Positions 6,481 to 10,130 of a stretch of DNA of 10,130 bases are shown piece after piece (positions within the stretch are counted from its first letter, which is position 1; every line of letters starts with the position of its first letter). The stretch is from SIG587 sp045649505. Its GTDB lineage: Bacteria > Bacillota > Clostridia > Oscillospirales > Acutalibacteraceae. The notes under the pieces were generated by a model that did no database searches, was not told the origin of the DNA, and saw only the letters and a list, made by a program, of their open reading frames with translations. The stretch covers positions 1 to 10,130 of the forward strand of contig JAZRQA010000008.1 in assembly GCA_045649505.1 (NCBI GenBank), in the 5' to 3' direction. A program made the position numbers and the translations under genes.

Positions 6481-7500
6481 ATGACTATTATTGTTACCGG
6501 AGGCGCCGGGTTTATCGGAAGCAACTTTGTGTTTCATATGCTCGGCAAATATAAGGGTTACAGAATAATCTGCCTTGATAAGTTAACCTATGCGGGAAAC
6601 CTTTCAACTCTTGCTCCCGTTATGGACAACCCTAATTTCCGTTTTGTTAAAGCAGACATATGCGACCGAGAGGCAGTTTATAAGCTTTTTGAAGAGGAAA
6701 AGCCCGATGTTGTGGTAAACTTTGCGGCAGAAAGCCATGTTGACCGCTCCATTGAAAACCCCGAAATCTTTCTTCAAACCAATATCTTAGGCACACAGGT
6801 GCTTATGGATGCCTGCCGTAAATACGGTATCCAGCGTTATCATCAGGTTTCGACAGACGAGGTTTACGGTGATTTACCACTGGATCGTCCCGACCTTTTC
6901 TTCACCGAGGAGACGCCTATTCACACCTCTTCTCCCTATTCCTCATCAAAGGCGGGAGCCGACCTGCTTGTTCTTGCATATCACAGAACCTACGGACTGC
7001 CTGTAACCATCTCCCGTTGCTCAAATAACTACGGTCCCTATCATTTTCCCGAAAAGCTTATTCCGCTGATGATAGCTAACGCGCTTGCCGATAAACCCCT
7101 GCCTGTTTACGGCGAGGGTCTTAATGTGCGTGACTGGCTCTATGTTGAGGACCATTGTAAGGCCATCGACCTTATTATTCATAAGGGCGCAGTTGGCGAG
7201 GTTTACAATATCGGCGGCCACAATGAAATGAAGAATATTGATATTGTTAAGATAATTTGTAAGGCTCTTGATAAGCCCGAGAGTCTTATAACCTATGTAA
7301 CCGACCGAAAGGGTCACGATATGCGTTACGCTATTGACCCCACCAAGATTCATAATGAGCTTGGCTGGTTGCCTGAAACTAAATTTGCTGACGGTATTCA
7401 AAAGACAATTAAATGGTATCTTGAAAACCGCGAGTGGTGGGAAACCATCATTTCGGGCGAATATCAGAACTACTACGAAAAGATGTACGGTGACAGATAA
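6481..7500 (+). CDS. rmlB: dTDP-glucose 4,6-dehydratase
   Basis: RmlB (339 aa) is an NAD-dependent extended short-chain dehydrogenase that converts dTDP-glucose to dTDP-4-keto-6-deoxyglucose. The Rossmann motif G-G-A-G-F-I-G-S-N is at the N-terminus, followed by D-K-L-T-Y-A-G-N-L and A-A-E-S-H-V-D-R-S-I. The catalytic S-T-D-E-V-Y-G contains Thr125, Asp126 and Glu127, and the Y-x-x-x-K pair is Tyr153/Lys157. N-N-Y-G-P-Y-H-F-P-E-K-L and G-L-N-V-R-D-W-L-Y-V-E-D-H are also present. All residues expected of an active dehydratase are visible. AAGGGGA at 6466-6472 lies 8 nt before the ATG, 16 nt after rmlA. The stop codon abuts the rmlD start. Confidence 0.97.
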   Translation: MTIIVTGGAGFIGSNFVFHMLGKYKGYRIICLDKLTYAGNLSTLAPVMDNPNFRFVKADICDREAVYKLFEEEKPDVVVNFAAESHVDRSIENPEIFLQTNILGTQVLMDACRKYGIQRYHQVSTDEVYGDLPLDRPDLFFTEETPIHTSSPYSSSKAGADLLVLAYHRTYGLPVTISRCSNNYGPYHFPEKLIPLMIANALADKPLPVYGEGLNVRDWLYVEDHCKAIDLIIHKGAVGEVYNIGGHNEMKNIDIVKIICKALDKPESLITYVTDRKGHDMRYAIDPTKIHNELGWLPETKFADGIQKTIKWYLENREWWETIISGEYQNYYEKMYGDR

Positions 7501-8400
7501 ATGAAGGTTTTCGTAACAGGCGTAGGCGGTCAGCTTGGCCACGATGTTATTCTTGAATTAAATAAAAGAGGTTATGAGGGTATCGGCAGTGATATTGCCG
7601 ATACTTTAGACCTTGAAAGGTATATAAAGCTTGATATAACTGATGCTACGCAGGTGAAAAAAACTATTACTAAAGTTAAACCCGATGTTGTGGTGCACTG
7701 TGCCGCCTGGACTGCGGTTGATGCGGCAGAGGATGAGGAAAACAAGGAGAAGGTTTACGCCGTTAACATAACGGGTACTCAAAATATTGCTAATGCTTGT
7801 AAAAAGGCTGACTGCAAGATGATATATATCAGTACTGATTATGTCTTTAACGGCAAAGGCGAGGAGCCGTGGACTGCCGACTGTAAGGATTTTGAGCCCC
7901 TTAGCGTTTACGGTGAGAGTAAGCTTCAGGGTGAACTTGCCGTAGCAAATACCCTTGATAAGTTTTTCATCGTGCGTACTGCATGGGTGTTCGGACTTAA
8001 CGGAAATAATTTTATAAAAACAATGTTAAATGTTGGTAAAAAGCACGATACTGTGCGTGTTGTTAATGACCAGATTGGCACACCCACATATACTGTAGAT
8101 TTATCCGTTTTACTTGTTGATATGCTTGAAAGCGAGAAATACGGATATTATCACGCCACCAATGAAGGCGGATTTGTCAGTTGGTATGAGTTTGCCTGTG
8201 AAATATTTAAGCAGGCGGGTTATTTAACAAAGGTGTTGCCTGTAACAACTGCCGAATACGGTCTTTCAAAGGCGGCAAGGCCCTTTAACAGCCGTCTTGA
8301 TAAATCTAAACTCACAGAGAATGGTTTTAAGCCTCTGCCCACATGGCAGGATGCCCTCTCAAGATATTTAAAGGAGATTAAATGCCAATGGGACAGATAA
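7501..8400 (+). CDS. rmlD: dTDP-4-dehydrorhamnose reductase
   Basis: RmlD (299 aa) reduces dTDP-4-keto-L-rhamnose to dTDP-L-rhamnose with NAD(P)H, the last step of the pathway. Motifs are G-V-G-G-Q-L-G (nucleotide binding, N-terminus), C-A-A-W-T-A-V-D-A-A-E, S-T-D-Y-V-F at residues 111-116, the catalytic Y-G-E-S-K (Tyr137/Lys141), R-T-A-W-V-F-G, N-D-Q-I-G-T-P-T-Y and A-A-R-P-F-N-S-R-L-D near the C-terminus. The ATG follows the rmlB TAA with no base between, and only a weak GGTGA precedes it, so translation probably depends on coupling to rmlB. Its last 19 bases overlap rmlC in another frame. The pathway order is A-B-D-C in the DNA although RmlC acts before RmlD. Confidence 0.96.
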   Translation: MKVFVTGVGGQLGHDVILELNKRGYEGIGSDIADTLDLERYIKLDITDATQVKKTITKVKPDVVVHCAAWTAVDAAEDEENKEKVYAVNITGTQNIANACKKADCKMIYISTDYVFNGKGEEPWTADCKDFEPLSVYGESKLQGELAVANTLDKFFIVRTAWVFGLNGNNFIKTMLNVGKKHDTVRVVNDQIGTPTYTVDLSVLLVDMLESEKYGYYHATNEGGFVSWYEFACEIFKQAGYLTKVLPVTTAEYGLSKAARPFNSRLDKSKLTENGFKPLPTWQDALSRYLKEIKCQWDR

Positions 8401-8978
8401 AGGTTACAAAATGCCCGATTGAGGGTCTTTATATCATTGAACCTACCGTTCACGGGGACAATAGGGGTTATTTTATGGAAACCTATAATCAGCGTGATAT
8501 GGCTGAGGCCGGTCTTAATATGGTGTTCGTTCAGGATAACCAGAGTATGTCTGTAAAGGGCGTGCTCAGAGGTCTTCATTTCCAAAAGGAGTTTCCTCAG
8601 GGTAAGCTTGTTCGTGTTATAAAGGGTAGAGTGTTTGATGTTGCAGTTGACCTTAGAAAAGGCTCAAACACCTATGGAAAATGGTACGGCGTTGAGCTTA
8701 CCGCCGAAAACAATAAGCAGTTTTATATATCTGAGGGCTTTGCCCACGGCTTTTTAGTCCTTAGCGAAACGGCAGAGTTTTGCTATAAGGTAACCGATTT
8801 TTATCACCCGGGTGATGAAGGCGGCCTTGCTTGGAATGACCCCGAAATCGGCATAGAGTGGCCTGAGCTCATAGGCGAGTATAAGGGTTGCGCAAGCGGT
8901 GAGGGTTATACCCTTTCTGACGGCACTGACCTTAAATTAAGCGATAAGGACCAAAAGTGGGACGGATTAAAAAAATGA
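8382..8978 (+). CDS. rmlC: dTDP-4-dehydrorhamnose 3,5-epimerase
   Basis: RmlC (198 aa) epimerises C3 and C5 of dTDP-4-keto-6-deoxyglucose to give dTDP-4-keto-L-rhamnose. It is a cupin. Motifs are H-G-D-N-R-G-Y-F-M-E-T-Y near the N-terminus, the catalytic block G-V-L-R-G-L-H-F-Q (Arg63, His66), K-G-R-V-F-D-V-A-V-D-L-R, F-Y-I-S-E-G-F-A-H-G-F, C-Y-K-V-T-D-F-Y and W-N-D-P-E-I-G-I-E-W-P. AAGGAG (8371-8376) precedes the ATG at 8382 by 5 nt. A second in-frame ATG at 8388 would sit 11 nt away and cannot be excluded. The start lies inside rmlD (19-nt overlap), and the stop overlaps the next gene's start in an ATGA. Confidence 0.96.
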   Translation: MPMGQIKVTKCPIEGLYIIEPTVHGDNRGYFMETYNQRDMAEAGLNMVFVQDNQSMSVKGVLRGLHFQKEFPQGKLVRVIKGRVFDVAVDLRKGSNTYGKWYGVELTAENNKQFYISEGFAHGFLVLSETAEFCYKVTDFYHPGDEGGLAWNDPEIGIEWPELIGEYKGCASGEGYTLSDGTDLKLSDKDQKWDGLKK

Positions 8979-9922
8979 GTAAAAGCGATATTATCTTAAG
9001 CATCTATGTTGCTACCTATAATCACGAAAATTATATTGCAAGAGCATTAGACAGCATTTTAATGCAGAAAACCAAATATAAATTTGAAGTTCTTATAGGT
9101 GAAGACGCTTCTACCGATTCCACAAAGGAAATATTAAAAGAATACGAAAGCAAATACCCCGATTTTTTCACAATATATTATCGAGAAAAAAATATGTACA
9201 ATACCGATTGCAACAACTCGTTAGATTTAAAACGTCGTTGCACAGGAAAATATATGATAGCACTTGAAGGCGATGATTTCTGGACGGATGAGAATAAGAT
9301 TGAGAAGCAGATAGATTTCCTTGAAACACATCCGCAATATATTGCCGTTGCACATAATTGCGTTGTTGTGGGCGAGGATTCACTTCCAAACGGTGAAAAA
9401 TACCCCGAATGTGAGGATGAGGAATATACCTTCCAACATTTTTTCAGCGAGATAATGCCAGGGCAACTTGCAACAGTAATGTATAGAAATTATTATAAAA
9501 ACGATACATTTGACTATGCAATTATGGAAAAGGGTCTTACTCCAGGCGACAGGCTTTTGTATTTTGCCCTGCTTTGCAACGGCAAAGTATACTGTATGCA
9601 GGAGAAGATGAGTGCATACAGGCATATTACCACCCACGGAAGCTCTTTTAGTGCCGGGTATAAATTTAATTACCCAAAACAAAGGGTGTGGCAAAAGGAA
9701 CTTATATCTTATGCTATAAAGCACGCAGGTAAAAAGGAAATAACAGTTGCTGAATATCAGTATTTTAATGTAATAGTAAAAGGCTTTTTCAAAAAACAAA
9801 TATCACTTTCCAACGCTTTTAAGGATTACGGTGAGATAAATAGTAAAATAAAGGTTATTTATCTTGCGCTTAAACGGTTTATAAATAAGAAGCTATTGAA
9901 CAAAAAATTATACGCTGATTAA
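8975..9922 (+). CDS. GT2-type glycosyltransferase, last gene of the cluster
   Basis: This 315-residue family 2 transferase opens with L-S-I-Y-V-A-T-Y-N-H-E-N-Y-I-A-R-A-L-D-S, then the nucleotide-binding G-E-D-A-S-T-D-S-T (about residues 43-51) and the metal site L-E-G-D-D-F-W (about residues 96-102). It has no clear membrane segment and a lysine-rich C-terminus, which may favour contact with the inner membrane face. A GTG at 8957 would extend it into rmlC. The ATG at 8975 overlaps the rmlC stop as ATGA, fits the first conserved strand, and is chosen, though its ribosome site (GGGACGG) is weak and coupling to rmlC is likely. GC content drops again to that of the other variable genes (16 G+C in 60 at 9121-9180). 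A hairpin cluster follows. Sugar specificity cannot be read from the sequence. Confidence 0.87.
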   Translation: MSKSDIILSIYVATYNHENYIARALDSILMQKTKYKFEVLIGEDASTDSTKEILKEYESKYPDFFTIYYREKNMYNTDCNNSLDLKRRCTGKYMIALEGDDFWTDENKIEKQIDFLETHPQYIAVAHNCVVVGEDSLPNGEKYPECEDEEYTFQHFFSEIMPGQLATVMYRNYYKNDTFDYAIMEKGLTPGDRLLYFALLCNGKVYCMQEKMSAYRHITTHGSSFSAGYKFNYPKQRVWQKELISYAIKHAGKKEITVAEYQYFNVIVKGFFKKQISLSNAFKDYGEINSKIKVIYLALKRFINKKLLNKKLYAD

Positions 9923-10011
9923 ATATATAACTTTAATCGTAAAAAAAGAAAAATATTTTGTTCGCAAACTACTTTAACGCTTTTGTGCCAATTATAATGA
10001 TAATCGGTAGA

Positions 10012-10038
10012 CGAAAAGCTTTCAAATAAAGCTTTTCG
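10012..10038. repeat. Perfect 11-bp hairpin upstream of the operon terminator
   Basis: CGAAAAGCTTT (10012-10022) pairs exactly with AAAGCTTTTCG (10028-10038) around CAAAT. It is followed by A residues rather than T, so it is not a terminator on the + strand. It overlaps an alternative palindrome, TTTTCGAAAA at 10033-10042. Confidence 0.6.
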
Positions 10039-10039
10039 A

Positions 10040-10063
10040 AAAACCGCTACACATAGCGGTTTT
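10040..10063 (+). terminator. Intrinsic terminator of the polysaccharide operon
   Basis: AAAACCGCTA (10040-10049) pairs exactly with TAGCGGTTTT (10054-10063) around CACA, giving a GC-rich core with a T-tail (TTTTAT) on the + strand. It lies about 120 nt beyond the last glycosyltransferase stop. With an A-tract on its left it could also work on the minus strand. Confidence 0.75.
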
Positions 10064-10065
10064 AT

Positions 10066-10088
10066 GTAAATAATCCTTGATTATTTAC
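10066..10088. repeat. Third perfect hairpin at the operon end (10 bp)
   Basis: GTAAATAATC (10066-10075) pairs exactly with GATTATTTAC (10079-10088) around CTT. It starts two bases after the terminator stem. It is AT-rich with no T-tail, so its role is unclear. It might be an operator or 5' structure for a gene beyond the right edge. Confidence 0.5.
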
Positions 10089-10130
10089 GCCGACATCATT
10101 GCAATGAAATAGGTGAAATTATTTTTATAA

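Noticed and set aside
9969..9998. Full promoter around TATAAT at 9993-9998
   Set aside because: No hexamer resembling TTGACA lies 16-18 nt upstream, so only a bare -10 match is seen. It is kept only as part of a speculative finding.
10111..10130. Start of another gene at the right edge, signalled by AGGTGA at 10111-10116
   Set aside because: No start codon follows before the window ends, and the GTG there meets a stop after four codons. A gene may begin just outside but cannot be supported.

Overview
The window looks like a chromosomal segment of a low-GC Gram-positive bacterium, most likely an anaerobic clostridial Firmicute such as a gut Oscillospiraceae-like lineage. The reasons are the rplM-rpsI ribosomal pair, strong AGGAGG-type ribosome binding sites, vegetative TTGACA-N17-TAnnnT promoters, frequent intrinsic terminators and AT-rich coding sequence. 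The taxon is inferred from style only; nothing here names a species.

Layout. Positions 2-187 (+) hold the tail of an unidentified membrane protein, followed by a perfect hairpin. Positions 191-330 hold that hairpin, a tandem TTGCACCAA repeat and a second, bidirectional terminator. Positions 331-1176 (-) are the rplM-rpsI operon (L13, S9), driven by a consensus promoter at 1222-1250. A divergent consensus promoter at 1397-1425 drives a tightly packed nine-gene cluster on the + strand (1470-9922): a GT4-type glycosyltransferase, two GT2-type glycosyltransferases, a Wzy/O-antigen-ligase-type membrane protein, the complete dTDP-L-rhamnose pathway in the order rmlA-rmlB-rmlD-rmlC, and a third GT2-type glycosyltransferase. 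Gaps are 36 nt or less, several genes touch or overlap, and a run of three hairpins (10012-10088), one with a T-tail, closes the unit.

How the genes work together. RmlA, B, C and D turn glucose-1-phosphate and dTTP into dTDP-L-rhamnose. The four glycosyltransferases would build a lipid-linked oligosaccharide, at least partly from this rhamnose, and the Wzy-type protein would polymerise or transfer it outside the membrane. The product is therefore probably a rhamnose-containing capsule, exopolysaccharide or wall polysaccharide. No priming phosphoglycosyltransferase, Wzx flippase, ABC exporter, chain-length regulator or ligase of the LytR-CpsA-Psr type lies in the window, so the cluster depends on genes elsewhere.

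Composition is mosaic. Sixty-base samples from the wzy, third and last glycosyltransferase genes are about 27-28% GC, while samples from rml genes are about 43-55%. This fits a conserved sugar-nucleotide module joined to a variable, exchangeable glycosyltransferase/polymerase module. I found no CRISPR array, tRNA, rRNA, transposase or evidently new system. The most useful observations are start-site corrections, the hairpin cluster at the operon end, and the structured stretch beside the rpsI 3' end.
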